Below are positions 37,843-47,262 of a stretch of DNA of 64,000 bases, one piece after another (position 1 is the first letter of the stretch; the number at the start of each line of letters is the position of its first letter). The position numbers were made by a program, and so were the translations under genes. Source of the DNA: Pseudolabrys sp. Root1462. GTDB lineage: Bacteria; Pseudomonadota; Alphaproteobacteria; Rhizobiales; Xanthobacteraceae. The stretch is from assembly GCF_001426945.1 (NCBI RefSeq), contig NZ_LMFS01000003.1, positions 157,108-221,107 of the forward strand, given 5' to 3'. A model generated the notes under the pieces. The model did no database searches and had not been told where the DNA came from. It saw only the letters and a list, made by a program, of their open reading frames with translations.

Positions 37843-38817
37843 CTACGCCGCGCGGCGGCTGAGGTCGAAGTGCTCCATATAGCGCTGCTTGATTGCAGCA
37901 ACCGGCAGCACGATCAGGACGTCGGTGGTGCCAAATTCATGATCGACCACGGCGCCGTCGCCGATATAGGCCCCCAGCCGCAAGTAGCCCTTCACCAGCG
38001 GGGGAAGGAGTCGCAACGCTTCCTTCGGATCGATGGCTTCCTTGGAGATGCGATTCATCTCGACATAGCGTTCCGGCAGCGCCTGCGCGCGCCATTCTTC
38101 CGGCGCGCGGGCGTAGTGATGCAGGAATGACAGCGGCAGCGCGAGACGCTTTGGCTCGGTGCCGTCGAGGCTGGCGCAGCCGATCATCACGTCGCAGCGG
38201 TTCTGCGTGATGTAGGCATGGATGCCGTGCCACAGCAGCTCGACCGTACGTTTGTTGCGATATGGCGCCAGCACGCAGGAGCGGCCGAGTTCGAGGAATT
38301 GCAGGCGGCGGTGGCGCGCGATCAGGCCGCCAATGTCGAATTCGCCGGAGGTGTAGAAGCCGCCATGCTCTTCAGCCAGTGCCTGGCGCAGCAGTCGGTA
38401 AGTGCCGACGACCGCCGGCCGGTTGCCGGGCGCGCCTTCGCGCGCGGCATGATCGAGCACCAAGAGGTGGTCGCAGATCGCGTCGTAGCCATCGACGTCG
38501 CGGCGGGCGAACAGCCGGCCCGGGTTCGGGATGGCGGCGCCTTCTTGATAGAACACGCGGTAACGAAGCTTCTGCGCCTGGCGCACCTCAGCGGCAGTTT
38601 GGGCGAGGCGAACCTCGAGCGAACCCATGCGGCCGAGGCTCTGCACCGGGCGGTGCGCGCGTGCCGCCCAGGCCTGCAGGCCGCCATAGGCTTGCAACGA
38701 CGAAATCAGGCCTGGCGCGGCTGGAACCGCGCGACGGCGGCCGAACATGTTACGCGTCTGATTCACGCTGACGTCGCGTGCCATAAAGGAGCCCTTTGGA
38801 GCTTTTTCCGGGTTCAT
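37843..38817 (-). CDS. GNAT-fold acyl transferase, OlsB-like (hemolysin-type acyltransferase)
   Basis: 324 residues, or 313 if the methionine at MARDVSVNQ (38784) is used. The core LEVRLAQTAAEVRQAQKLRYRVFYQEGAA, CDHLLVLDH and FLELGRSCVLAPYRNKRTVELLWHGI fits the family of ornithine lipid N-acyltransferase OlsB and N-acyl amino acid synthases, which take acyl groups from acyl carrier protein. Ornithine lipids replace phospholipids under phosphate limitation in Rhizobiales. No olsA is adjacent, so the exact acceptor is not certain. Confidence 0.82.
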   Translation of the reverse strand: MNPEKAPKGSFMARDVSVNQTRNMFGRRRAVPAAPGLISSLQAYGGLQAWAARAHRPVQSLGRMGSLEVRLAQTAAEVRQAQKLRYRVFYQEGAAIPNPGRLFARRDVDGYDAICDHLLVLDHAAREGAPGNRPAVVGTYRLLRQALAEEHGGFYTSGEFDIGGLIARHRRLQFLELGRSCVLAPYRNKRTVELLWHGIHAYITQNRCDVMIGCASLDGTEPKRLALPLSFLHHYARAPEEWRAQALPERYVEMNRISKEAIDPKEALRLLPPLVKGYLRLGAYIGDGAVVDHEFGTTDVLIVLPVAAIKQRYMEHFDLSRRAA

Positions 38818-38935
38818 TTCCGCGATAAAGCGCGGTTTTCACGCCATTCAAGACCTGACGAATCGACACTGCCGCGCCGCTGTATCCCTACACCATGGCA
38901 GGGATACGGAATTATGACAGTTTGGGGAAGCCCAA

Positions 38936-41161
38936 TCAGGCGGCAATCGACGGCGCGCCCGCAACCCTGCTTAACTCGTCACGCAGGCGCTCGCGGTCAA
39001 GGGGCTTGGTCAGAATGGCGTCCATGCCGGCCGCAAGACAGGCGGTACGATCGTCGGCATAGGCGTTGGCGGTCAAGGCGACGATGCGCGTCGGCTGGTA
39101 GCTGTCGAGCCCGGTCTCCCTGATTTCGGCTTCGCGCGCGCGAATGCGCCGGGTCGCTTCGAGGCCGTCCATGCCCGGCATCTGCACGTCCATCAGGATG
39201 AGATCGAACGGCACGCCGGTTTCCTGCGCGCTGCTCCAGGCGAGCACGGCGCCAGCGCCGTCGCCAACCACGGTAACGCGATGGCCGAAGCGCGTCAGCA
39301 AAGTCCGCGTCAGCATCACGTTGATCGGGTTGTCCTCGGCCAGCAGCACGGAACGCGCCACAGCGGACATGGGCTGGACATTCATTTCCGCGGCCGGTTC
39401 GGCCGGCTTGTCCGTTTCGAACGTTTGCTCGCTCGTGAACCGGGCGGCCAGCGACGCCGCGCGGACCGGCTTGACCAGATAGCCGGTGAAGCCGGCTTCC
39501 TTGAGCGCCGGCAAGCCGGAGCGTTCGCCCGGATTGACCATGGCGATGCGGTGGGTCAGCGCCATGAATGACGGCTCGGCAGCGTCCATCTCGCCGGCGA
39601 GCCGGCCGTCGATCAACAGTGCGTCGAAATGCTCTGTTTGCAAATGACGCGCGGCGTCGAGCGCATCGCCGATCTCGATTTGCGTCGCCGCGCCCCAGGC
39701 GTCGAGACGGCGCGCCAGCATTTCGGCGGTGGTCTCAGTTTGCGAAACAATGAGTACGGACTGCCCGGATAAATCGGGCGGCGTGAACGGCCGCGCGGCT
39801 TCGTCGTCGGCCGGCGGCAGGACGACCGTGAAAGCAAAGGTCGAGCCTTGACCGGCCGTGCTGTCGACACTCAGCGTACCGTTCATCCCCTCGACGATGC
39901 GTTTGGAAATGGCGAGGCCGAGACCGGTGCCGCCGAACTTGCGCGTCGATGACGCATCGGCCTGTTCGAAGTCGCGGAAAACGCGCGCCTGGTCTTCCGG
40001 TGCAAGCCCGATACCCGTGTCACGGACGCTGAAACGGATGGCCTGGTCGCCATCGCCGCCGTCGATCGCGGGCTCGACGATCACGGTGACGCCGCCTTGT
40101 TCGGTGAACTTCACGGCGTTGCCGGCCAGATTCAGCAAAATCTGGCGCAGGCGCGCGGCGTCGCCCACGACCGCCGGCGGCAGGCGCTCATCGACGAAAG
40201 AGCTGATGTCGATGCCCTTGGCCTGCGCGCGGGGCGCCAGCAATTCGATGGTCTCTTCGACCAGCGGCAGCAGCGCGAACGGCTGCGGATCGAGATCGAG
40301 CTTGCCGGCTTCGATCTTGGACAGGTCGAGCACCTCCTCGATCAAGCCCAGCAACGTCTCGCCGGAGTTCTTCGCTGCCTTGACGTAGTTGAGTTGCTCC
40401 GGAGTCAGCGCCGTGTCGAGCAGCAGATCGGTCATGCCGATGAGGCCGTTGAGTGGCGTGCGGATCTCGTGGCTGATGGTGGCGAGGAAGCGCGACTTGG
40501 CGTTGTTGGCCGCTTCGGCGAGGCTGCGTGCCTCGACACGGTCGGTTACGTCGCGGCCGACGCTCTGGATCTCGCTGCCGTTGTCGCCGCGCACGGTGAC
40601 TTCACGCCAGGCGATCCAGCGCGCACCGCCGTCCATGCCGATCTTCTGATCATGCGCGCGCGTGCCGTCGGCGAGCACCGTGATGTCGCCTTGCTCGAAG
40701 ACCGGCAAGGCGGCGGGGCGGCCGAGGAGATCGGCGCGGCTTTGCCCGGCGAGCTTGCAATAGGCGTCATTGACGTAGGTGAGATAACCGGTCGCGTCGC
40801 GACGCGCGATCAGATCGCCTTGCGCTTCGAGCAGGCCGCGGGCCCGCACTTCGGCCTCGCGCAATTCCCAGTTTCGATCCGACAGCTCCTCGATGCGCAT
40901 TTCGAGTTCTTGCCTTGCCGCCTTGGCGGAGCGGCGCTGCATCAGGAGCCCGGCGATGACGACGCAGGCGGCAGCAAACAACGCCGCGGCGCCGAGCGCG
41001 AAGGCATGCGGATCGTAGTCGGCGCTTGACGCCTGAATACCGGCGTAAAAGCCGAGCGCGCCGGAGATGATCGACAAGGTGACGACGGCCGAACGGCCAA
41101 ACAGGATCAGCGCCGCGACGTTGCGCGAATGAGGCTGCGACGGGCGATTGCGTTTGACCAT
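38936..41161 (-). CDS. hybrid sensor histidine kinase with PAS, kinase and two receiver domains
   Basis: 741 residues from MVKRNRPS. Two transmembrane helices (about 16-42 and 53-74) with a very short outside loop, a coiled coil (80-115), a PAS domain (about 110-210), HisKA with H231 in [13 protein letters not shown], HATPase with N-box GNAVKF (347-352), DTGIGL and [13 protein letters not shown] first receiver-like domain (about 468-570) lacks the acidic pocket, and so seems degenerate. A second (about 604-735) is intact, with phospho-acceptor D658 in [13 protein letters not shown] and K in LTKPL. No output domain or partner regulator is adjacent; the signal is likely intracellular via PAS. 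Confidence 0.93.
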   Translation of the reverse strand: MVKRNRPSQPHSRNVAALILFGRSAVVTLSIISGALGFYAGIQASSADYDPHAFALGAAALFAAACVVIAGLLMQRRSAKAARQELEMRIEELSDRNWELREAEVRARGLLEAQGDLIARRDATGYLTYVNDAYCKLAGQSRADLLGRPAALPVFEQGDITVLADGTRAHDQKIGMDGGARWIAWREVTVRGDNGSEIQSVGRDVTDRVEARSLAEAANNAKSRFLATISHEIRTPLNGLIGMTDLLLDTALTPEQLNYVKAAKNSGETLLGLIEEVLDLSKIEAGKLDLDPQPFALLPLVEETIELLAPRAQAKGIDISSFVDERLPPAVVGDAARLRQILLNLAGNAVKFTEQGGVTVIVEPAIDGGDGDQAIRFSVRDTGIGLAPEDQARVFRDFEQADASSTRKFGGTGLGLAISKRIVEGMNGTLSVDSTAGQGSTFAFTVVLPPADDEAARPFTPPDLSGQSVLIVSQTETTAEMLARRLDAWGAATQIEIGDALDAARHLQTEHFDALLIDGRLAGEMDAAEPSFMALTHRIAMVNPGERSGLPALKEAGFTGYLVKPVRAASLAARFTSEQTFETDKPAEPAAEMNVQPMSAVARSVLLAEDNPINVMLTRTLLTRFGHRVTVVGDGAGAVLAWSSAQETGVPFDLILMDVQMPGMDGLEATRRIRAREAEIRETGLDSYQPTRIVALTANAYADDRTACLAAGMDAILTKPLDRERLRDELSRVAGAPSIAA

Positions 41162-41472
41162 AGCCTGCGTTGTGCCCGCCAAGTCTTGCAATTCGGTGGC
41201 GGCAAGCCCGTGCCGGGCGCACTCGTGCGGATGTAGTGAAAGCCGCGTTAAACACCGGGCCGGCAGCGCCGGGGGCAGGAGCTCGGCCGACAGTATCTCG
41301 CTACGACAAGCGGCATGGAGCATGGAACAAACAGCGTCGTTTATGCATCCATTCGGTATGTTGAATGTTTCCTTAATAAATAACAGCCATGTTTACGGGA
41401 TCGATTTATCAAACGAATGCCCTCGGCTCGTTGGCGACGGCGGAACGCTCGACGAGGGCCAGGAAGCGAGCG
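41162..41472. other. 311-base divergent spacer between hybrid kinase and chemoreceptor
   Basis: No gene supported. The part 41341-41420 is distinctly AT-rich (contains CCTTAATAAATAACAG) and is the probable promoter area for the chemoreceptor, but no clean -35/-10 pair or sigma28 promoter could be assigned. The frame of the chemoreceptor remains open upstream to 41389, without a ribosome site. Confidence 0.6.
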
Positions 41473-43122
41473 ATGTCACAGCCTCATCATTCGACAACTC
41501 GCCGGCGCAGCTTGAAGTCGATGGCCACGTTGCTCGTCTTCGGCGTAACCATGGCGGTCGGCATCGGCGTCGCCGTCGCGATCAGCGCCTACTCGATGAC
41601 CAAGATCCGCATCGGCGGCGCGACTTACGAGCGGATCGTGCAGACCAAGGATCTGGTCGCCGATATCCTGCCGCCGCCGCTCTACATCATCGAAGCCTAT
41701 CTCGAAGCGACGCGCGCCGCCTATTTCGAGACGCCGGTCGCAGACGCCAAGAAGCGCGTCGCCGAACTGCGCAAGGATTACGACACGCGCCGCGCCTATT
41801 GGCAGGGGTCCGACCTCGATACCGGCATCAGGGACAAGCTGACGGAAGCCTCGCATGCCTATGTCGCGAAGTTCTGGACGGTGTTCGACGACAAACTCGT
41901 CCCGGCCCTCGAGCGCAAGGACGCAGCGGCAGCGAAGGCGGCCTATGCCGAACTGACGACCATCTATAACGGCCATCGCGCGGTGATCGACCAGATCGTG
42001 ACCGCAGCGAACGCTTTGGGTGAGAAGGTCGAAGCCGATTCGTCGAGTCTGGGCCGCACCGCGATCTGGTCGGTAGCCGGCGTCGATGCGGCGCTGTTTC
42101 TCCTGCTCATGATCGGGATCTTGGCGATCATCCGCCGGCTCGTCAGGCCGATCGGCATTCTCGGTGACAGTCTTGCGCATCTGTCGAGCGGTGATTTGAC
42201 CGCACGGATCACGCAGAAGATGCCGCCGGAGTACATGGAGCTTCGCGATAATCTGAATACCGCGATCGACAAGCTCAATGCGGTGATCGGCGCCGTCAAG
42301 CGTTCGGCCCGCGACGTGACCAGCGCCTCGACGGAGATCACGACCAGCACAACCGATCTGTCACAACGGACCGAAGAGCAGGCCGCGACGCTGGAGCAGA
42401 CTTCGGCGTCGATGGAGCGGATCTCGTCGATCGTGAAATCGAACGCCGACAACGCGCGGCGCGCCGCGGAGTCGGCGAAGACGACCGAGACTGTCGCCGG
42501 TCGCGGCGGCGATGTCGTCGGCAAGGCGATCGATGCCATGGCGCGGATCGAGGATTCGTCGCGCAAGATTGCCGATATCATCGGCGTCATTGATGAGATC
42601 GCGCGTCAAACCAATCTGCTGGCGCTCAACGCCGCCGTCGAAGCGGCGCGCGCCGGCGAGGCCGGTCGTGGCTTCGCCGTCGTGGCCTCCGAGGTGCGCA
42701 GCCTTGCGCAGCGGTCGTCGCAGGCGGCCAAGGACATCAAGGACCTGATCACAAATTCAACTGGCCAGGTGAAAGACGGCGTCGAACTGGTCAATCGCGC
42801 CGGCGCGTCTCTCGCCGAGATCGTGTCCTCGATCAAGGATGTGACGACGATCGTCGCCGATATCGCCAGCGCCAGCGCCGAGCAGGCCTCGGGCATCGAG
42901 CAGATCAACAAGGCGCTGACACAGATGGACGAGGTAACGCAGCAGAATTCGGCGCTGGTCGAAGAAAACGCGTCGACTGCCAAATCGCTGGAGGATCAGG
43001 CGCGGGCCATGGACGAGCAGGTCGAATTCTTCAATGTCGATATGGGCAAGGCTGCTCCCTCCGAGCGGCCGCAGGCTCGGCCGTTGCGCCCCGGCAGCCG
43101 CGCGGTCGCGCGCGCGGCTTAA
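41473..43122 (+). CDS. methyl-accepting chemotaxis protein with periplasmic helical sensor
   Basis: 549 residues. TM1 at about 18-40, a periplasmic, mostly helical domain (41-195), TM2 at about 197-217, then HAMP ([20 protein letters not shown]) and a long signalling coiled coil with tip [20 protein letters not shown] and [40 protein letters not shown] is a methylation-helix sequence common to Tar-like receptors. The C-terminus is Pro/Arg-rich without a CheR/CheB pentapeptide. AGGA lies eight bases before the ATG; no che genes are adjacent. Ligand unknown. Confidence 0.94.
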   Translation: MSQPHHSTTRRRSLKSMATLLVFGVTMAVGIGVAVAISAYSMTKIRIGGATYERIVQTKDLVADILPPPLYIIEAYLEATRAAYFETPVADAKKRVAELRKDYDTRRAYWQGSDLDTGIRDKLTEASHAYVAKFWTVFDDKLVPALERKDAAAAKAAYAELTTIYNGHRAVIDQIVTAANALGEKVEADSSSLGRTAIWSVAGVDAALFLLLMIGILAIIRRLVRPIGILGDSLAHLSSGDLTARITQKMPPEYMELRDNLNTAIDKLNAVIGAVKRSARDVTSASTEITTSTTDLSQRTEEQAATLEQTSASMERISSIVKSNADNARRAAESAKTTETVAGRGGDVVGKAIDAMARIEDSSRKIADIIGVIDEIARQTNLLALNAAVEAARAGEAGRGFAVVASEVRSLAQRSSQAAKDIKDLITNSTGQVKDGVELVNRAGASLAEIVSSIKDVTTIVADIASASAEQASGIEQINKALTQMDEVTQQNSALVEENASTAKSLEDQARAMDEQVEFFNVDMGKAAPSERPQARPLRPGSRAVARAA

Positions 43123-43141
43123 AGGAGCGCTCGCTTTCCGC

Positions 43142-44679
43142 TCAGGCCGCGCGGCGAACGTCGTCGGCGAGCGCGCGATACGACAAGGCTTCGGCGAAAT
43201 GCACGCGGCCGACTTTGTCGGCACCGTCGAGATCGGCCAAAGTACGGGCGACGCGCAAGACGCGATGATAGCCGCGCGCCGATAGCTGCATGTGGTCGGC
43301 GGCATCGCGCAGCAATTTCAGCCCGGCCGTATCGGCGCAAGCGACTTCTCCAGAATCGGGCCGCTCGCTTGCGCGTTGCAACGAATGTGGGCGGCGCCGC
43401 GCGCGGCGTAGCGTTCGATCTGGATGTCACGGGCGCGTGCGACACGCGCCGCCACTTCGCGGCTGCCTTCGGTCGGCGGCGGCAGGATGAGGTCGGCGGC
43501 GGTGACGGCCGGCACTTCGATATGCAGATCGATGCGGTCGATCAGCGGACCGGACAGCCGGCCTTGATAATCGGCGGCACAGCGCACATTCGGCGCGCGA
43601 TTGCAGGCGAAGCCCGGATCGTTGGCGCGTCCGCAGCGACAGGGGTTCATCGCGCCGACCAGCATGAAGCGCGCCGGATAAGTGACGCGATGATTGGCGC
43701 GGGCGATGGCGACCTCGCCGGTTTCGAGCGGCTGGCGCAGCGAATCGAGTACCTGGCCGGAGAACTCCGGCATCTCGTCGAGAAACAGGACGCCGTTATG
43801 CGCCAGCGACACTTCGCCGGGCCGCGCGCGGAGGCCGCCGCCGACCAAAGCCGGCATCGAGGCGGAATGATGCGGCGCGCGGAACGGCCGCCGGTTGGTG
43901 AGGGCACCGCCCTCGATCTCACCGGCGACCGAGGCGATCATCGAGACCTCGAGCAATTCGGCCGGAGACAGCGGCGGCAGGATCGACGGCAGCCGGGCCG
44001 CCAGCATCGATTTGCCGGCGCCGGGCGGACCGATCATCAGCAGATTGTGGCCGCCGGCGGCGGCGACTTCGAGCGCGCGCTTGGCGCTTTCCTGTCCCTT
44101 GATGTCGGCGAGGTCGAGTGAAACGCCTTCAAGCTCGCGGATCTTCGGTACCGGGCGCATCAGCACCTGCGTGCCGCGGAAATGATTGGCCAGTTGAATG
44201 AGCGACTGCGCCGCGATGATTTCGATCTCCGGACTGGCCCACGCCGCCTCCGGACCGCAAGCCTGCGGACAGATCAGTCCGTAGCCATTGCCGTTGGCGC
44301 CGATCGCTGCCGGCAAAACCCCCGCGACCGGCGCGATCGAACCGTCGAGGCCGAGTTCGCCGAGCACGGTGAAGCCCGACAAGGCGTCGGCCGGAATGGC
44401 GCCGATCGCCGCCATCAGTCCGAGCGCGATCGGCAGGTCGTAGTGACTGCCTTCCTTCGGCAAATCGGCGGGCGCGAGATTGACGGTGATACGGCGGGCC
44501 GGCAGGGCGAGGCCGGAGGCGATGAGAGCCGCGCGGACGCGCTCCTTGGCCTCGGAGACCGCCTTGTCGGGAAGCCCGACGATATTGAAAGCGGGCAGGC
44601 CGGGAGCGACCTGGACCTGGACGTCGACGATGCGGGCGTCGATGCCCTCAAAAGCGACCGTCGCTACCCGCTGGACCAT
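43142..44679 (-). pseudogene. comM: comM/YifB (Mg-chelatase-like AAA+ helicase), interrupted by a frameshift
   Basis: The first reading frame (from MVQRVATVAFEGIDARIVDV) has all ComM parts: N-terminal Lon-protease-like fold, Walker A GPPGAGKSML, Walker B GVLFLDEMPEF, the zinc-binding MNPCRCGR region, and RLSGPLIDRIDLHIEVP. It stops at about 43318. The C-terminal part (TAGLKLLRDAADHMQLSARG, then YHRVLRVARTLADLDG) continues in another frame to 43142. Around 43345-43353 the minus strand reads GGAGAAG where GGAGGAAG would restore LEEVA, so one G seems lost. ComM promotes branch migration in natural transformation. A LexA-type box overlaps its promoter. It may be a true mutation or a sequencing error. 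Confidence 0.9.
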
Positions 44680-44733
44680 GCCTGCCCCCTGAGTTCTACC
44701 TTTGAGTGTAGCCCAGGTTGCAAAGCCCGACAA

Positions 44734-44748
44734 GAACATTTGAAGAAC
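44734..44748 (-). promoter_or_regulatory. LexA (SOS) box at the comM promoter
   Basis: GAAC-ATTTGAA-GAAC on plus equals GTTC-N7-GTTC on minus, the alphaproteobacterial LexA consensus. Directly downstream on minus is a promoter, TTGTCG, 17-base spacer, TACACT, about 55-85 bases before the comM ATG (GGGGG ribosome site). The box ends at the -35, so LexA would block polymerase. Confidence 0.7.
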
Positions 44749-44796
44749 AAAAATGTCCGGTTGAGATGGCGCCTCTCCAGCGCGGTCGCCTCGGGC

Positions 44797-45366
44797 TCAG
44801 GAGCGCGCCAGCAAATCGCGCTTGGTCGCCTCAAGGATTTCCTCGGCCAAGGCGCCGTCGTTGACGGCACGCGCCAGCACGCCGGCGCCGACGAGCTGCG
44901 CCATCACCGCCAGCGCCTTGCGCCGTCGCGCCGCCTTGGTGCCGGGGATCGCTCCCATCAACACGTCGACGAGCCGCATCAGGCCATCGCGAAACACGGC
45001 GCGCACCGACTTGGCCTGACGCGGCGCCTCCGCGCCCAGCGCCACCAGCGCGCAGCCGCGACCCGAACTGTCGTACTGCCGCGGCGACAGATAGTGGGCG
45101 ATCATCGCCGCGAAGGCATCGTCGCCCGCGCTGTCGCGCACCTCGGTCCAGCGCGCGGCGGACTTCGCCAAGGCCGCATCGCAGGCCTGCGCCGCCAGAT
45201 CGTCTTTCGATTCGAAATGTCCGTAAAATCCACCATGCGTGAGTTCGGCGGCCTTCATGATGTCGGCGACGCCAATGCCATCGAAGCCCTTCTCGCGCAG
45301 CAAGGTGCTTGCCACGGCGATGATGCGTTCGCGGTTTTCGGCCGCCTTTTCTCGACTGACGCGCAT
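44797..45366 (-). CDS. TetR family transcriptional repressor
   Basis: 189 residues from MRVSREKAAENRERII (AGGGG seven bases upstream). The TetR HTH spans about 10-55: AVASTLLREKGFDGIGVADI, MKAAELTHGGFYGHFESKDDL. The C-terminal ligand domain (CALVALGAEAPRQAKSVRAVF) resembles regulators of efflux pumps. It is divergent from an MFS transporter across a palindrome, the standard layout for a repressor that controls a transporter and itself. Ligand unknown. Confidence 0.93.
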   Translation of the reverse strand: MRVSREKAAENRERIIAVASTLLREKGFDGIGVADIMKAAELTHGGFYGHFESKDDLAAQACDAALAKSAARWTEVRDSAGDDAFAAMIAHYLSPRQYDSSGRGCALVALGAEAPRQAKSVRAVFRDGLMRLVDVLMGAIPGTKAARRRKALAVMAQLVGAGVLARAVNDGALAEEILEATKRDLLARS

Positions 45367-45397
45367 GCGCTTTTCCCCTCGCGGCACAGCTTGACAA

Positions 45398-45432
45398 GTT
45401 ATATGACATCCGTCATCTATTTCAATAGATGA
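45398..45432. promoter_or_regulatory. TetR operator overlapping divergent promoters
   Basis: TCATCTATT-TC-AATAGATGA (45413-45432), perfect 9-bp arms. The tetR promoter on minus is TTGAAA (45425-45420), 16 bases, TATAAC (45403-45398), so the operator covers its -35. On plus, TTGACA at 45391-45396 would place the MFS -10 within the left arm. One dimer would thus repress both genes. Confidence 0.75.
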
Positions 45433-45490
45433 TGGTCATCATTTAACGGCTGCGGCGGTTTCCGCTGGGGCCAAACCCCGGGCCACTACC

Positions 45491-46798
45491 ATGGTTTCGA
45501 ACGCACTTGCCGCCAGCCTCGGCCGCCGCAACGTCCATTACGGCTGGGTCGTGGTCGCCAGCACCTTCCTCACCATGCTGGTGACGGCCGCCGCCATGGG
45601 CGCGCCCGGCGTTCTGATCGTGCCGCTCGAGAAGGAATTCGGCTGGACGACGTCGGAGATTTCCGCGGCGCTGGCGCTGCGCATTCTGCTTTACGGGCTG
45701 CTCGGTCCGTTCGCCGCCGCCTTCATGAACCGCTTCGGCGTCCGCCGTGTCATCCTCACGGCGCTGGCTCTCATCTGCGTCGGCTTCCTTGCGTCGCTCA
45801 ACATGACCGGGCTGTGGCAATTGATGCTGCTCTGGGGCGTGGTGGTGGGACTCGGCACCGGGCTGACCGCAATGGTGCTGGCGGCCACAGTGGCGACGCG
45901 CTGGTTCAACAAGCGGCGCGGCCTCGTCGTCGGCCTTCTGGCCGCGAGCTCCGCGACCGGGCAACTGGTTTTCCTCCCGGTGATCGCCGCGCTGACAACC
46001 GATTACGGCTGGCGCACTGCGCTGGCTTTCATGTGCGCCATGCTCGCCGCTACGGCGCTCGTCACGCTCGCTTTGATGCGCGACCGGCCCGCCGATCTGG
46101 CGCTGCCGATCTACGGCGAGACGCAGGTGACGCCCGCGCCCGCGCAAGGCGAAGGACTCTGGTCGCTGATGATGTCGCCGCTGCTGGTGCTGAAGGATGC
46201 AGCGCGCACCGGCACGTTCTGGATTCTCTTTGCCACGTTCTTCGTTTGCGGCTGCAGCACCAACGGCCTGGTGCAGACTCATTTCGTCACGTTCTGCAGC
46301 GATTACGGTCTTGCCGCCGTCACCGCGGCCAGCGTTCTGGCCATGATGGGCGTGTTCGACTTCTTCGGCACAATCGGCTCCGGCTGGCTCTCCGATCGGT
46401 TCGACAGCCGCTATCTGCTCGCCTGGTATTACGGCCTGCGCGGCCTGTCGCTGCTGTTTCTGCCGTTCACCGATTTCACCTTCTACGGGCTGTCGCTGTT
46501 CGCGGTGTTCTATGGCCTCGACTGGATCGCCACGGTGCCGCCGACGGTCAAGCTCACCGCCGATCGCTTCGGCCGTGAAAAGGCGGGACTGGTATTCGGC
46601 TGGGTGTTCGCCGGTCACCAGATCGGCGCGGCCTTCGCCGCCTATGGCGCCGGCCTGACCCGTACCGAATTTGGCACCTATGTGCCGGCGTTCTTCGCCG
46701 CCGGCGCGCTGTGCCTCATCGCGGCAGTGCTCGTGCTGTTCATCAGCCGCGGACTGCGCCTGAGCTCCGGGCCGGCCACGGCTGCGGCGGGGGGCTGA
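45491..46798 (+). CDS. major facilitator superfamily transporter
   Basis: 435 residues, 12 predicted helices. The N-terminal HYGWVVVASTFLTMLV and FGWTTSEISAALALRILLYG match the oxalate/formate antiporter-like and monocarboxylate transporter group; motif A-like RFGVRRVI lies between helices 2 and 3. The central loop (about 205-230) separates the halves. Substrate is probably a small organic acid, or a drug given the TetR partner; it cannot be fixed from sequence. Confidence 0.9.
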   Translation: MVSNALAASLGRRNVHYGWVVVASTFLTMLVTAAAMGAPGVLIVPLEKEFGWTTSEISAALALRILLYGLLGPFAAAFMNRFGVRRVILTALALICVGFLASLNMTGLWQLMLLWGVVVGLGTGLTAMVLAATVATRWFNKRRGLVVGLLAASSATGQLVFLPVIAALTTDYGWRTALAFMCAMLAATALVTLALMRDRPADLALPIYGETQVTPAPAQGEGLWSLMMSPLLVLKDAARTGTFWILFATFFVCGCSTNGLVQTHFVTFCSDYGLAAVTAASVLAMMGVFDFFGTIGSGWLSDRFDSRYLLAWYYGLRGLSLLFLPFTDFTFYGLSLFAVFYGLDWIATVPPTVKLTADRFGREKAGLVFGWVFAGHQIGAAFAAYGAGLTRTEFGTYVPAFFAAGALCLIAAVLVLFISRGLRLSSGPATAAAGG

Positions 46799-46837
46799 CC
46801 CGCCGCCCGGACCGGTCGGGCCTGTGGACGGCAAAGA

Positions 46838-46852
46838 GAACATTTGCAGAAC
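46838..46852 (+). promoter_or_regulatory. LexA (SOS) box upstream of a 57-residue gene
   Basis: GAAC-ATTTGCA-GAAC, matching the alphaproteobacterial LexA consensus and differing from the comM box in one of 15 positions. It overlaps TTGCAG (46844-46849), the -35 of a promoter whose -10 is TACCAT (46866-46871, 16-base spacer). Confidence 0.7.
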
Positions 46853-46896
46853 AAAAAATTTCGTTTACCATGGCGGGTGTCACAGAGGTGCTCGCC

Positions 46897-47070
46897 ATGA
46901 TCGATCGCCAAGCCATGCAAAACGACCTGCTCGAAGCGCGCCGCGCTCGAGAGGAAGCCGAAGCCGCCAATCACGAGGTCGAGGAGCTGATCTGGGAGTT
47001 GCAGCACGTGCAACTGGGCCGGCAGCGGGTTGTTTTCTCGATATCCGGCTTTGAACAGGAAGCCGCCTGA
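46897..47070 (+). CDS. 57-residue coiled-coil protein under a LexA-type promoter
   Basis: Not recognised. The start at MIDRQAMQND is favoured by GAGG eight bases upstream; an earlier in-frame ATG (46870) overlaps the -10. Residues 8-40 (LLEARRAREEAEAANHEVEELIWELQ, read in parts) have a heptad-like pattern of Leu/Ala/Val with many Glu and Arg, predicting one long helix or coiled coil; the tail RVVFSISGFEQEAA is different. No membrane helix, unlike the SOS division inhibitor SidA. A LexA box and promoter sit just upstream, so DNA-damage induction is likely. Role unknown. Confidence 0.65.
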   Translation: MIDRQAMQNDLLEARRAREEAEAANHEVEELIWELQHVQLGRQRVVFSISGFEQEAA

Positions 47071-47262
47071 GGGCGCCACAGCAGCATGCCGCGCGCGCCG
47101 GGTGTCAGCCTCGAAGGCGGCGCGGCCCTCTGCGCCGTTCGCCGGTAAACGGAAACGCGCGGCTTTTAGCGTTGTTTGAATAACGCAGTTGAACATCTAA
47201 ATTTTCAGGGAATTAAGGGAGAGGGTGTTTATTCGCTCGTTCAATTGTCGCGGGTATGAGCG

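Noticed and set aside
45443-46843. Open frame on minus opposite the MFS gene
   Set aside because: The plus-strand transporter is clear with 12 helices; the minus frame is Glu/Gln/His/Arg-rich shadow.
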